Below are positions 54,523-64,000 of a DNA stretch of 64,000 bases, piece after piece; the stretch's first letter is position 1, and each line of letters starts with the position of its first letter. The notes below the pieces were generated by a model. The model saw only the letters and a list, made by a program, of their open reading frames with translations. It ran no database searches and was not told the origin of the DNA. Position numbers and translations under genes: made by a program. The DNA is from Asparagopsis taxiformis (Eukaryota; Rhodophyta; Florideophyceae; Bonnemaisoniales; Bonnemaisoniaceae), in NCBI GenBank assembly GCA_030407315.1, contig JALQPE010001027.1, positions 1 to 64,000 on the forward strand, written 5' to 3'.

Positions 54523-56932
54523 GACCTTAGCCCTTGTAGATAGATTGTACCTCCGAGGAGGATTAGAGGATAGGGATAAGGCTTCGAACTCACGAGTGAG
54601 AGCGCCGATTCCACGAGGTTGACGCCTCGTGCGATCCTAGTAACCCGAGGGCTGTGTCGGGTGGATCGATCCCTCGGAGCCCGGACACCAGTCCCCCAAC
54701 CCGGTAGCGGGTGGTAGAGCGGGGTCCGGGACGGCTGGATCTAACCTGCCGGAGGGATCTATCGGCCGTGGCCGTCCCCAACCCACTCAAGGGTTAACTA
54801 GGCACTTAGCGCGATGGATCCCCGCGGGGATTGTAGTCGCCTCCACGCGTGGTTTTCACACGACGTATTCCGCAACTGTGATACCACTGACGGCAGCGGT
54901 CGGGACCGTTTGAAAAGCCTGCGGGCGTTGGCTTCGGTTGACCGGCTGGGGGTGCCAACCGACAGCACTCCCCGTCGGTAGCCTTGTCCCGGTGGGCGGA
55001 AGGCCCCTCCCGGTCGCCTAGCGGCGTTAAAAGAAGCGGGAAGGTTCTCCACTACCGTGGAGACGAAATGCCCTAGGGCAATCCACGTGCACTCCCGCCG
55101 GAGGAGGCTCGCGGCGGGCAATTGGGGAAATGTGCGAGCGATCCCCAATTGGAGATCGAAACGGAGCAGCGGGTATCCGGTAAGGGAACTGCCACCGCCG
55201 TTTAGTTGTAAGTTAAACGACCACGGTCGAAAGATTTGGAACCGAGACGATCTGCCTTTATTGTAGCTTAGTGGTCAATCCGTTGACCTTAAATGGTCAA
55301 CGAGACTGCCGGGACCGGACCAGGACCAATGGTCCCGGTCCGGCGTCCAATGGACCTTGTGGGGTGTTTATGCGGCCCAGGGGCCTTACAGAGTAAGCTG
55401 CTACGTTGCTACGTGTAAACTAATAGAAACGGCTAGCCGTAACGTACACGTGCACAACTGTAACGGGAGAATCCTCCCGCTCGCACACGTGTGTGACTAA
55501 TCGCGCCTATATCGCTACACGTTGCACGCTCGCCGAAGGGTCCCGCGTGTGGTGCAATTTAAGTTGGTCGATGGAACCGATGCGAGCGCGCGCGTTTACG
55601 TTAGTCCGCAAGCATCCGTTTGAGTTAGTTTAGTAAGCGAGCGTACGCGTGGCGCCTTGATTACGTGTCACGGAGCGTCAATGCGAGCGCGTGCGCGCGT
55701 ACGTTGCCACGAAATCGCGAGCCGCGCCACGTGTAGCGTTTTCCGCGAATTTCCCTTTATTTCCCTTTTTTGGGTTTTTTATGACGAAAGTCTTTTTCCC
55801 AAATATTTCCCTTTTTTGCGTGCGAGCGTGCGGCCGCCGCCGGCCGGCCACACAAGGACAGCCTGTCCCAAGTAAGTTAGCTATTAGTGGTCGCATGGCT
55901 TCGCACCCTACCAATAAACAGTCAGCACTTTCGCAGCTACGAGTTAAGCGTTGAGCGCGTCGCGAGGACCGATTGCGTTACGACGTTGCGTGCGGATTGC
56001 TCACGATCGCCGACGTACGTGCGCGCGCGCCGCGTTTACCGACCGTCGAATTGCGTCGCACCGCGAGACCGCGCGTTGCGTCGCATACCGCTAGGCCAGG
56101 GATTTACGACCCCTGCGTGGATCGTGTTGAGCTCGAGTTTACTCGGTGATCTCACCCTGAGATCACGGCTTGCGCCGGCCCGCGAATCCCGTGTTGCGAT
56201 CGACCCTGCGCGTTCCGCCGTTGTACCACCCGATCGCCTCCGCGACCGAGCGACGTGCGAAACGCAAGTTCACGAGCGCGTTACGGTTCAACACGCCCTG
56301 ACAAGGCAAGCGATTCTAGAACTCTCTTAGTGACCGCCATCCCGGCTGGTCCTACAACTGGTCTCTCGACCTAGAATTGCGCGAACCGACGTGCGAACTC
56401 AGCGAAGAACAGAAACTCCGCTTGGGGAAAACACGGGACGCCAAACCTATCGCTTACTCTAATTCTTCTTTTATCCGTTCGTCGTGCGCGACAGCGAGGG
56501 CGATTGACGCGTGCGCGCGTATCGCTATCCCGGAAGCGGTGCTATAGCCTCTCTGGTTTGTATAACTACCCTACCTCTACTACGACGATTCGCCGCGCGG
56601 AACGACGCGATCGAAGACGCAGCGCGTGCGCGCGCTAGTTCGCAACCCTAACGCGGGTTCGGCGGTGCCGAAAATATTGGGTTCGCGGACGATCGAGACC
56701 CGTCTTTGCGCGTTCCGAGCGAGGAAGAAGCCCTCCTGCGAGCGAACTCGTCCCCCTCACCCTTACTACGCGCGCCCGATACGCAGACAATTTTCGGGAA
56801 GCGCTTCCCTTTTTACTTGCCAATTTTTCGACGCGCCGACGCGAGATTTTGACGCGCGCCGAATTCCCCTTTCTCCTTCCCATCATCCCTTTTTCCCTTT
56901 TCCCTAGGCGACGATCGAACGCAACCGCGCCG
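54523..56932. other. Non-coding leader region before gypsy gag
   Basis: No protein domain is visible. 54523-55350 is GC-rich and full of inverted repeats, notably 55119-55128 with 55142-55151 and 55309-55316 with 55331-55338. From about 55360 the sequence becomes very CG-rich. A polyadenylation-type AATAAA lies at 55913-55918, as would be expected inside an LTR. I could not define LTR ends or a PBS for the gypsy element; part of this stretch may be its 5' LTR and leader, and the first part may belong to another element. Confidence 0.5.
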
Positions 56933-58959
56933 ATGGATCCATCCGCGCCCGAGCGATCGAACGCGCCGACCGAACCGCCGCCAGTCGCGTCGCAAACGCA
57001 CGCAGTCGACGCGCTGGTCGCTTCACATATCCCTGACCCTACCGCTTCCCCGTGGCCGCCGCTACCGACGCAAGCGCTCGCGAGCATTGACGACGACGCG
57101 CAAACGTCCGACGATGGCGCCGCAACGAAGCGCGAGGCCGAGTTCCGCGTTTCCGACGTGCACACTACGCCGTCCGCAACGCTTCCGAGCTTGGTTCGAC
57201 AAGTAGTGGACGACCCTACGTTCCAGTGCATGCTCCAGGCAGAAGTCCGAGCGGCTGTGGACCGCGCCATCAAGGGCCAATCACGTGGATTGACGGCTCA
57301 GATGAGGGCGCAAGTCCACAACCTTATCGTCACTATGATGGACTCCCGCGAGGAGCACAACACCGACCGCGCGAGCGTCGTTACGCGCGAAAACCGAACG
57401 CGAACCGCAGCGCGCGCGACCCCCACGAACTACGCGACCCCGAAGGATGGCTGGAACTGGCGCGCCAGGACCTGTCATTCGACGACCACCCGCGCTCGAA
57501 TAGCGACGACGGACCCGCGCACCCCGGGCTGGTAGAGATCCAGCCGTTGAACGAGCTGTTCACGCGCGCGCTTTCGTACCGCACGTATCGCTTGCGAAAT
57601 ACGGACCGCGCGTTTAATCGGGAAATCGCGAGCGAATTGGCTAACACCGCGAAGACGGTGCGCCATTCGATGCAAGGAGAGAATTTCACGGGCAGTGACG
57701 GAATCGCGGTACTATCGTTTCTGAAGTACTTCAAGAGCGCATGCGACGACACCGGCGTATCCGAAGGCGCAGCGCTGCCGATTCTCAAGTATTTCCTGGC
57801 CGACGAAGCGCGCGACACGTTCCAAACGTACGTGGGACGAACGTTCCGAGGAGCGCGCGCGGGCGTCGATTCGATTACGTGCTACACGGAAGCCGTTCAG
57901 TGGCTCTTACTAACCTACGCGCGCGAAGGCGACGTTGCGCAAGCGTACCGCGACGTGGCGCAACAAACGCAAGACCCGAAGGAAACCGAAACGCAATTCG
58001 CTACGCGATTACGACGACGAGCGCTGCGCTGCGGCGACGCGTTTAGCGAGCGAACGCTTGTTTCTATTTTCGTCGATGGTCTACGCCCCTACGCGCAACA
58101 CCTCGTGCGGGACGCGCTGTCTCGTGACCCGCGGCGATACACCTTTCGAGAGCTAGTCTCTATGGCGCAGAGCCACGGGGACACGCACCGAGCGATGACG
58201 CCGACGACGAGCGCGCGACCGCTACTGCGACGAACGCCTGCGCTCTACGTAGACGAGGACGAGACACCGATGATGCAAGCTCTGACCGTGGGGCACACCC
58301 CACCATCAGGCTTCTCATCGCCAAACGTCTCAACCTCCGCCGCGACACCGCACGCTCCGCGCGAACGGAAGTTCTCGACTCCGAGCCCCATGCGAAGTCC
58401 GACCTCGCTTGGCACTCCTTCGTCGAATTACCGCACGCCACGCTCGCGCGACGCCTCGCCCGCCGACCGCTCACGACGCACTGCGCATACCGACGACCGG
58501 GAACGCGAACGCGCGGGACCGTACACGGCGCACATACCGCGCGCGACTTACCCACCGCCTATCGTGAGGCAGACGGCACCGGCCGACACGTCTCGCACGG
58601 CAGCGTTCCGATGCCTGATATGCAGGAAGTTCGGGCACCCGATGGTGAATTGCCCACTGCTCTCGTCCGAGCAGCAGGCCGCGATTCGCGAAATGCATAG
58701 CCACGCGCGCCTAACGCCCGAAGAACTGAACCTGCAGCGCAACGTTCAGGTCTTCGAAGTCTCCGCGCACGCCGACGCGAACGAGAGCGAGCGACAGCGC
58801 GTCGACGGCAACGAGCGAACGCGCGAAAACGAGGGCGCACGCGAGCGCGAGCGCGAAAACGATCGGACGCGCGAATACGACGCGCATGACAGCGAGCAGC
58901 TCACGCCCCACTCGGTTCGTTTTGCAGAAGACCCGGGAAACGCCTACGAGGAGCCGTAG
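56933..58959 (+). CDS. Gypsy Gag, with one internal frameshift
   Basis: The start at ATG 56933 (MDPSAPERS) is chosen over the upstream in-frame codon at 56849 because the latter lies in a pyrimidine-rich leader. The N-terminal part (to about 57410) is rich in Ala/Pro/Asp. The frame then changes at a GCGC run near 57408-57418, and the second part continues DPHELRDPEGWLELARQD. It includes a retrotransposon Gag capsid-like helical core (NELFTRALSYRTYRLRN ... LPILKYFLADEARDTF) and a zinc knuckle CLICRKFGHPMVNC, and ends at TAG 58957-58959. The mid-gene shift has no slippery motif and is probably a mutation or a sequence error. Gag would form the particle and bind RNA. Confidence 0.85.
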
Positions 58960-58977
58960 CGGGTGGGCCGGCTCCTC
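58935..58977 (+). promoter_or_regulatory. Programmed -1 frameshift signal between gag and pol
   Basis: The slippery heptamer G GGA AAC sits at 58935-58941, in phase with gag codons. A 6-nt spacer follows, then a perfect 9-bp GC-rich stem (58948-58956 with 58969-58977) whose 12-nt loop starts with the gag stop TAG. A -1 slip leads exactly into the pol frame, which is open from before this point. This matches the classic retroviral layout. Confidence 0.9.
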
Positions 58978-61900
58978 CTCACTCAACGGATACGCGACGC
59001 GCGACGACGCAACCACCGCGCGAAAAACCGCCTCCGTTACCACCCGAAACAGTGGTCCTGTTTCAGACCCCTACCGCGAACTACAAACTCGAGACCCGCG
59101 TCGGGTATAATCAACGCACGGCCACCGCGGTGACCGCCGTGCTTGATACTGGCGCAGGCCCGAGCCTCATTCGCGAAAACGTACTAGGCGCCGACTGGAA
59201 GCGCCACGCTACGCCGCCGACGCTGCGCTGCGCGATTATCGACGCGAACGGACGACGCCTCGCGCCAAACGCGTCGCTGCGACTTAGCGTTTTTCTAGGT
59301 GCCCGAGCGCATCTCCAAACCTTTTTGGTGATGCCACGCTTATCCGTCCCATGTATCTTGGGAGCGGACTTCATCGACCGCGTAGTCGAAATTATCTACA
59401 CTGGACCGCAGCGCGCGTTGCGAACCCGCTATGGCGACCACGTCCCGATGCTTCCGCGTACGCCGACGAAACCGCGCCGCGCGCCGACCGCGAAGACGAC
59501 CCGACCCACAAGCTTCGCGCCTATTCGCGCTGCGCGCCGCACATCGATTCCGCCGAACGCGACGCGAGCGATCGACGTTACCACGAGCGCTGAAGGGCGC
59601 TGCATCATAGTTCCCGCGACTAACCTCTACGCGCAGAAACTACTCCGTTTAACCAACGGGGAGACGATGGTTCGAAGGAATGTACCCTTCCGAGTACAGG
59701 TACACAACGCTGGCACTCGTCTACAAGTATTGCCCAAAGGCATGAAGGTAGGCACCGCCGTGCCCAACCCCGTGGGGTGTCTACAAGTCGCTCAGGAAGC
59801 GCCGGACCCGCAAGACCGACCGCCCGACGACGCGACGCGACGCAACGTTACGACACCGCCGGACCCGCGCGAGACCGACGAAATTGCGAGCGCGACGCCG
59901 CCTTGGGAAGAACTCTTACGCGCGACGCTACGCGACGAGCGAGTAGACGACGACCTGCACGCGGAAATTATCGAGATGCTACGAAAGCATGAGCGCATGT
60001 GGAGCGGCACGCTGGGAGCCATTCACGCGACGGAGCACCGCATCGAGCTGGTTCCGGGGGCGACCCCCGTGAACCAACCGCCGTATCGCGCCGGACACGC
60101 GTCGCGCGAAATTATCCGTACGCAAGTGGAGAAGATGCTCCGCGCTGGAGTAATCGAACCCGCTACGTCGGAATGGGCGAGCCCGGTCGTGGTCGTGCCT
60201 AAGAAGGACGGGACCTCCCGCTTCTGCATTGACTACCGCCGCTTGAACGCCGCCACCGTGAAGGACGCGTACCCGATTCCGCGCATGGACGATTGCGTCG
60301 ATTCGCTCGGTAACGCGACAGTTTTCACGACGCTGGACTGCAACTCGGGATACTGGCAAATCCCAGTAGCGCACGCCGACCGCGATAAGACTACGTTTAC
60401 GTCGCACGTCGGTACGTACCGCTTTCGCCGCATGCCTTTCGGACTTTCGAACGCGCCCGCGACGTTTCAGCGCGCGCTCGACATTTTGCTCGCGAACGTG
60501 AAGTGGCAACATTGCCTTGTCTACCTGGATGACGTAATCATCTTCTCCGCCGACGTAAACGCGCACGTGCACCACGTCGACGAGATACTGGGAATCCTCG
60601 GACGCGCAGGCGTTTCGCTGAAATTCGCGAAGACCGAGTTCTTCAAGCGCTCGGTGGACTACCTGGGACATACTATTTCGCCTGGGAAGCTCTCCGTACC
60701 GACGACGAAGTGCGACGCGCTGCGCGATGCGACGTACCCGACGACGAAGACGCAGCTGCGAAGTTTCCTAGGAACTTGCAACGTATACCGCCGATTCGTC
60801 GAGAAATTCGCGTTCGTCGCGGCGCCGCTTACGCAGTTGCTAAAGAAGGACCAAGGAGACAACTTACCCGCGCCGACGCCGGAGCAAACGCGCGCGTTCG
60901 AATCATTGCGACAAGCGATGTTGTCTCCACCAATCCTCCGTCTACCGCGCGAAGGGCACCCGTATGTGCTCGATACAGACGCGTCGCAAGGGCAAATCGG
61001 ATGCGCGCTACTTCAGCTAGACGCGGACGACGACGTACTACATCCAGTCGGATACTGGTCGCGCACGCTTAACGACGCGGAGCGCAACTATTCGACGACG
61101 GAACGCGAATGCCTCGCAGTCGTATGGGCAGTCTTGCTATTACGCGCATACTTGGAAGGACGAAAGTTCACGGTTCGCACCGACCATAATTCGTTGCGTT
61201 GGATCCTGAACATGACGTCCGCGGAAGGACGACTCGCGCGCTGGAGATTGCGACTCGCCGAGTTCGAATTCGACGTCGAATACAAGAAGGGAAAACGCCA
61301 CGTTATCGCCGACGCGCTCTCGCGAATGGCCACGCGAAGCTGCGACGAGACGGAAATACCGGACGAGATACCCTGCTTCGGCGCCGCGAACATCGTCGAA
61401 CCGCACGCGAACGCATGCGACCGAACCGACGCTGCGCTATTATGCGACTACGCAGAATACTACCCGAGCTTGGCTTGCCTACTGGCAACTCGGTCGTGTA
61501 TCGAGCCGCCCGTATCCACTGACGAGTGGATTCGCGAACAGGCGACGGACGAATTCTGCCAGAACGCGAGACGCGACGTCGAAACCGCGCCGCGTTCGCG
61601 CTTCCATCTGTCCCCCGACGGGATACTAATGAGGACCGCTCCGCTCGACGACGCGACGCAGATAGTTGTGCCCGAAGCGATAAAAGGACGTATTCTGCGA
61701 GCGAACCATTACGCGGTAACTGCAGGGCACCCGGGCGCGCGACGCATGTACGACGCAATTCGACGCGCGTATTACTGGCCGATGATGAGCGTAGACGTCT
61801 ACACCACGGTGAGACAATGCGATGCGTGCGCGCGCAACCGCGTTACGCAATATCGCCATACGAACGCCCTGAAGCTATTCCCCGCTACGCGCCCGCTCGA

Positions 61901-63209
61901 AGACGTCGCTATCGATATTCTGGGACCGCTGCCCGAGACCCCGCGCCAACGCCGCTTCGTACTCGTAATCGCCGATCGCTACAGCAAGCTCTGTCGACTC
62001 ATCGCGCTCGGACGCGTATCCGCGCTCGCCGTCGCAAAAGCGTTTTGCCGAGATTGGGTCTTCGTTTACGGACCGCCGCGCACGCTACTTTCAGATAACG
62101 GACCGCAGTTCCGCTCGAAGCTGTTTCAGGAAACGTGCGCGCTAATGGGAACGCGTAACATCTTCACGACTACCTATCACCCGCAGTCGAACGGGCAGGT
62201 CGAGCGTATGAACCGTACCATCGTCGCGACGCTGCGCCACTACGTCGACGAAGAGCGAAAGAATTGGGACGAGCACCTAGACGCGCTGGCGTACGCATAC
62301 AACCGCGCGATACACCGCTCGACGAATACGTCGCCGTTCGAACTCACGCTCACGCGCTACCCCGTATCGCTGGGGACAGAGCAGGTCGACACGATTCGCA
62401 GCACGCCGTTCCTCCGCATGGAGTTTCTCGCGAAGCTATCCGACGCGTACGCGCGCGCCGCGAACGCGCTGAAGAAAGCGCAGGCGAGATACAAACGCGA
62501 CTTCGACCGCGGCGCACGCACGGTGAACAAGAGCATCAAGGTTGGCGACCAAGTATATCTGGACACTCGCGCGGGAGCGACGACACGAACGCAGCGCGAC
62601 GACGGAACGCGCCCTTCGAAGTTGGACTATCCCGTGTCGGGACCCTTCCCGGTCACAAGCTGCCGCGGGCACACTTACGAAATCATAATCGACGGCGTGC
62701 CCGAACTCGTCAGCTCCGACCGTATTCGCCTAGCACCGCGCAACGCGACGCGCGCGCCGGTTACGCCAAGCGGCGAAGAAGGGGGGACTGAAGCGGAGGA
62801 CACAAGCGACGCAGCGCGACGTGACGAACGCGTACTCGAGGACGCACGCAAGGTCAATCCGGAAGCAGGATACGGGACGCGGGAGTTCATGATTGACAGA
62901 TTGACGGCTGAAGGTGTCGACGACACCGGAGCGCCCGTATTCCGTGTACGCTGGAAGGGCTTCTCTCCGCGCGACGACACTTGGGAGCCCGAAAGTTCGT
63001 TACCCGCGCCCATCGTTGCCCGTTTCCGCCGCGACCGCGGACGCTCCGCCTCTGAAAACACTGCGCGCAACACCGAGATTGGCGCCACGTCACCGCGCAA
63101 TCGTAGAAAGCGACCGACACGCGGCGACGCCCCACGTATAACGCCACCTAGCCGCGCGAGCGCGCGCATCGCGAGTCGACGAACGCCTTCGCATGCACCG
63201 CGCAACTGA
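58941..63209 (+). CDS. Gypsy Pol (protease, RT, RNase H, integrase, chromodomain)
   Basis: Entered by -1 frameshift. No ATG is needed, and the first conventional in-frame start-like codon is a GTG at 59052. Residues counted from there: aspartic protease VLDTGAGPSLI (Asp32); RT with FCIDYRRLN, YRFRRMPFGLSNAPATFQ and YLDD at 491-494; RNase H starting VLDTDASQGQIG near 640, with TDHNSLRWIL; integrase zinc finger (GHPGARRMYDAIRRAYYW ... CDACARN); integrase core with Asp near 956 (AIDILGPL), Asp near 1016 (LLSDNGPQF) and Glu near 1051 (NGQVERM); and a chromodomain near 1280-1330 (VRWKGFSPRDDTWEPE). The frame is fully open and all catalytic residues are present, so this part looks functional. Confidence 0.95.
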   Translation, partial: RLRGAVAGGPAPPHSTDTRRATTQPPREKPPPLPPETVVLFQTPTANYKLETRVGYNQRTATAVTAVLDTGAGPSLIRENVLGADWKRHATPPTLRCAIIDANGRRLAPNASLRLSVFLGARAHLQTFLVMPRLSVPCILGADFIDRVVEIIYTGPQRALRTRYGDHVPMLPRTPTKPRRAPTAKTTRPTSFAPIRAARRTSIPPNATRAIDVTTSAEGRCIIVPATNLYAQKLLRLTNGETMVRRNVPFRVQVHNAGTRLQVLPKGMKVGTAVPNPVGCLQVAQEAPDPQDRPPDDATRRNVTTPPDPRETDEIASATPPWEELLRATLRDERVDDDLHAEIIEMLRKHERMWSGTLGAIHATEHRIELVPGATPVNQPPYRAGHASREIIRTQVEKMLRAGVIEPATSEWASPVVVVPKKDGTSRFCIDYRRLNAATVKDAYPIPRMDDCVDSLGNATVFTTLDCNSGYWQIPVAHADRDKTTFTSHVGTYRFRRMPFGLSNAPATFQRALDILLANVKWQHCLVYLDDVIIFSADVNAHVHHVDEILGILGRAGVSLKFAKTEFFKRSVDYLGHTISPGKLSVPTTKCDALRDATYPTTKTQLRSFLGTCNVYRRFVEKFAFVAAPLTQLLKKDQGDNLPAPTPEQTRAFESLRQAMLSPPILRLPREGHPYVLDTDASQGQIGCALLQLDADDDVLHPVGYWSRTLNDAERNYSTTERECLAVVWAVLLLRAYLEGRKFTVRTDHNSLRWILNMTSAEGRLARWRLRLAEFEFDVEYKKGKRHVIADALSRMATRSCDETEIPDEIPCFGAANIVEPHANACDRTDAALLCDYAEYYPSLACLLATRSCIEPPVSTDEWIREQATDEFCQNARRDVETAPRSRFHLSPDGILMRTAPLDDATQIVVPEAIKGRILRANHYAVTAGHPGARRMYDAIRRAYYWPMMSVDVYTTVRQCDACARNRVTQYRHTNALKLFPATRPLEDVAIDILGPLPETPRQRRFVLVIADRYSKLCRLIALGRVSALAVAKAFCRDWVFVYGPPRTLLSDNGPQFRSKLFQETCALMGTRNIFTTTYHPQSNGQVERMNRTIVATLRHYVDEERKNWDEHLDALAYAYNRAIHRSTNTSPFELTLTRYPVSLGTEQVDTIRSTPFLRMEFLAKLSDAYARAANALKKAQARYKRDFDRGARTVNKSIKVGDQVYLDTRAGATTRTQRDDGTRPSKLDYPVSGPFPVTSCRGHTYEIIIDGVPELVSSDRIRLAPRNATRAPVTPSGEEGGTEAEDTSDAARRDERVLEDARKVNPEAGYGTREFMIDRLTAEGVDDTGAPVFRVRWKGFSPRDDTWEPESSLPAPIVARFRRDRGRSASENTARNTEIGATSPRNRRKRPTRGDAPRITPPSRASARIASRRTPSHAPRN

Positions 63210-64000
63210 CGCGCGGACCGGGGCTGAACACGCCAGTTACGCCCAGCGGAACCGACGCGTAGATAAACAAGCGGGCCAAGCCTCCCGTCGCCACCTGTCG
63301 TCGCACGCCGGCAGCTGCGCCACCGCTTGCCACGCAATCGTTCCCATCGTATGCCGCGCAACCGTTCGACGCAACGCGACCGCGCTTGACCGACGCCACA
63401 CAATCGCGTTCATCTTTCGCTGCGCAATCGCCAAGCGTCACATCGCCGCGCTACCACGCAATCGTTGTCACCGCGCAACCGTCGCCTGTCGTTGCACGCC
63501 GCGCAACCGCGCCATCGCTACTACGCAGCCGTTGTTGCCACGCCCTCGCCGCATGTCGCCCTCGCTACGCAATCGTTCCCATCGTATGCCGCGCAACCGT
63601 TCGACGCAACGCGACCGCGCTTGACCGGCGCCACACAATCGCGTTCATCTTCCGCTGCGCAATCGCCAAGCGTCACATCGCCGCGCTACCACGCAATCGT
63701 TGTCACCGCACAACCGTCGCATTCCACCGTCCGTCTCCCGCTCCCGCACGAACCCAAGCGGCAACCGTAGCCGGGAGTCCAGGTGCCGTTCGCTTCCCAT
63801 CCCCCATGCCGACAACGCCAGAATCCCCAGGAGCGGGCACGCCCGACAGCGCAATTACGCGCGAAAAAGGGAGGCGCGCACACCGGATTGGTCGTTGCGG
63901 GGGAGGGACTGGCCCATACAGCATGGCCATGTACGGGGCTGGAAGATTATAGGCCGAAAAACGAGCCGAGGCCGGGGCAGGCCAAAAATGGACGGCGCCG
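63210..64000. other. 3' region of the gypsy element
   Basis: Non-coding, built of CGCAATCG and CGCAACCG-like units. A purine-rich GCGGGGGAGGGA lies near 63898-63909 and may be a polypurine tract, followed by TGGCCCATAC. No copy of that sequence was found upstream, so an LTR start there is unproven. Confidence 0.5.
63332..63720 (+). repeat. Two-copy direct repeat, period about 235 bp
   Basis: About 150 bp starting at 63332 recur from 63567 with a few substitutions (for example GACGCC versus GGCGCC). Both contain runs of CGCAATCG/CGCAACCG. It lies in the 3' non-coding part of the gypsy element. Confidence 0.8.

Larger units (their letters stand above)
55360..64000 (+). mobile_element. Ty3/gypsy chromovirus (ends not defined)
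   Basis: Gag with CCHC knuckle, a -1 frameshift signal, then protease, RT, RNase H and integrase in gypsy order plus a C-terminal chromodomain. Base composition is unlike the rest of the window, with extremely frequent CG and CGCG. The 5' boundary given is the approximate start of that composition. The 3' LTR was not found before the window ends. Chromodomain integrases bind methylated histone H3 in known chromoviruses and steer insertion to heterochromatin. Confidence 0.88.

Noticed and set aside
56849..56932. Upstream start for gypsy gag
   Set aside because: The extra 28 residues derive from a pyrimidine-rich leader; ATG 56933 gives a natural Gag N-terminus.
63898..63920. 3' LTR of the gypsy element starting after GCGGGGGAGGGA
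   Set aside because: The following TGGCCCATAC has no counterpart in the 5' region of the element, so an LTR start cannot be supported.
1..64000. Bacterial or phage origin of the NB-ARC/WD40/TIR genes
   Set aside because: Kozak-type starts, lipidation signal, LTR retrotransposons with tRNA-Met-type PBS and the lack of operons all point to a eukaryotic nuclear genome.

Overview
The window is eukaryotic nuclear DNA. It holds long, apparently intronless coding regions, four large STAND/NLR-like genes on the minus strand, and at least five LTR-retrotransposon-type insertions (three Ty1/copia types, one Ty3/gypsy chromovirus and one 315-bp non-autonomous insertion). It has no operons, Shine-Dalgarno sites or prokaryotic genes. 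The mix of single-exon NB-ARC/WD40/TIR genes with dense copia and gypsy elements would fit a multicellular red alga (a Chondrus-like florideophyte). That assignment is an inference from gene style only; another alga, an oomycete-like protist or an early-diverging fungus cannot be excluded.

Layout. 1-3247: a frameshifted NLR gene (NLR-1) whose 3' part lies outside the window. 3248-5720: no clear gene, only faint NLR debris. 5721-10836: complete copia-1 with identical 312-bp LTRs, primer-binding site (PBS), polypurine tract and one long ORF. 10837-16069: gene-poor. 16070-20457: NLR-2. 20458-22627: gene-poor. 22625-38318: a nearly exact second copy of the preceding 15.7 kb, made of a 3'-truncated copia-1, spacer, NLR-3 (31768-36155) and 5' flank. 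It differs by scattered one-base homopolymer changes, a few substitutions and a 315-bp insertion at 36461-36775. 38319-40832: spacer with two relics of NLR C-termini. 40833-45209: NLR-4, the only uninterrupted copy (1458 aa). 45507-50374: copia-2. 50385-54520: copia-3, cut off inside its reverse transcriptase. 54523-64000: a CG-rich gypsy chromovirus with gag, a textbook -1 frameshift signal, pol and a C-terminal chromodomain.

How the genes may work together. NLR-2, -3 and -4 share one architecture: MGKC-type lipidation signal, Pro/Ser-rich linker, NB-ARC switch, APAF1-like helices, a long WD40 propeller region and a C-terminal TIR domain with its catalytic glutamate in place. This reads as a membrane-anchored sensor/NTPase switch/NAD-cleaving effector arranged as a tandem, birth-and-death immune-type cluster. 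Three separate retroelement insertions hit the same 21-bp stretch about 285-305 bp upstream of these genes, so the NLR 5' flank looks like an integration hotspot. All the copia-type elements carry a PBS matching the anticodon region, not the 3' end, of a tRNA-Met, which implies half-tRNA priming. The junction of the two 15.7-kb copies lies in an indel-rich patch, so assembly quality should be kept in mind when reading the frameshifts.
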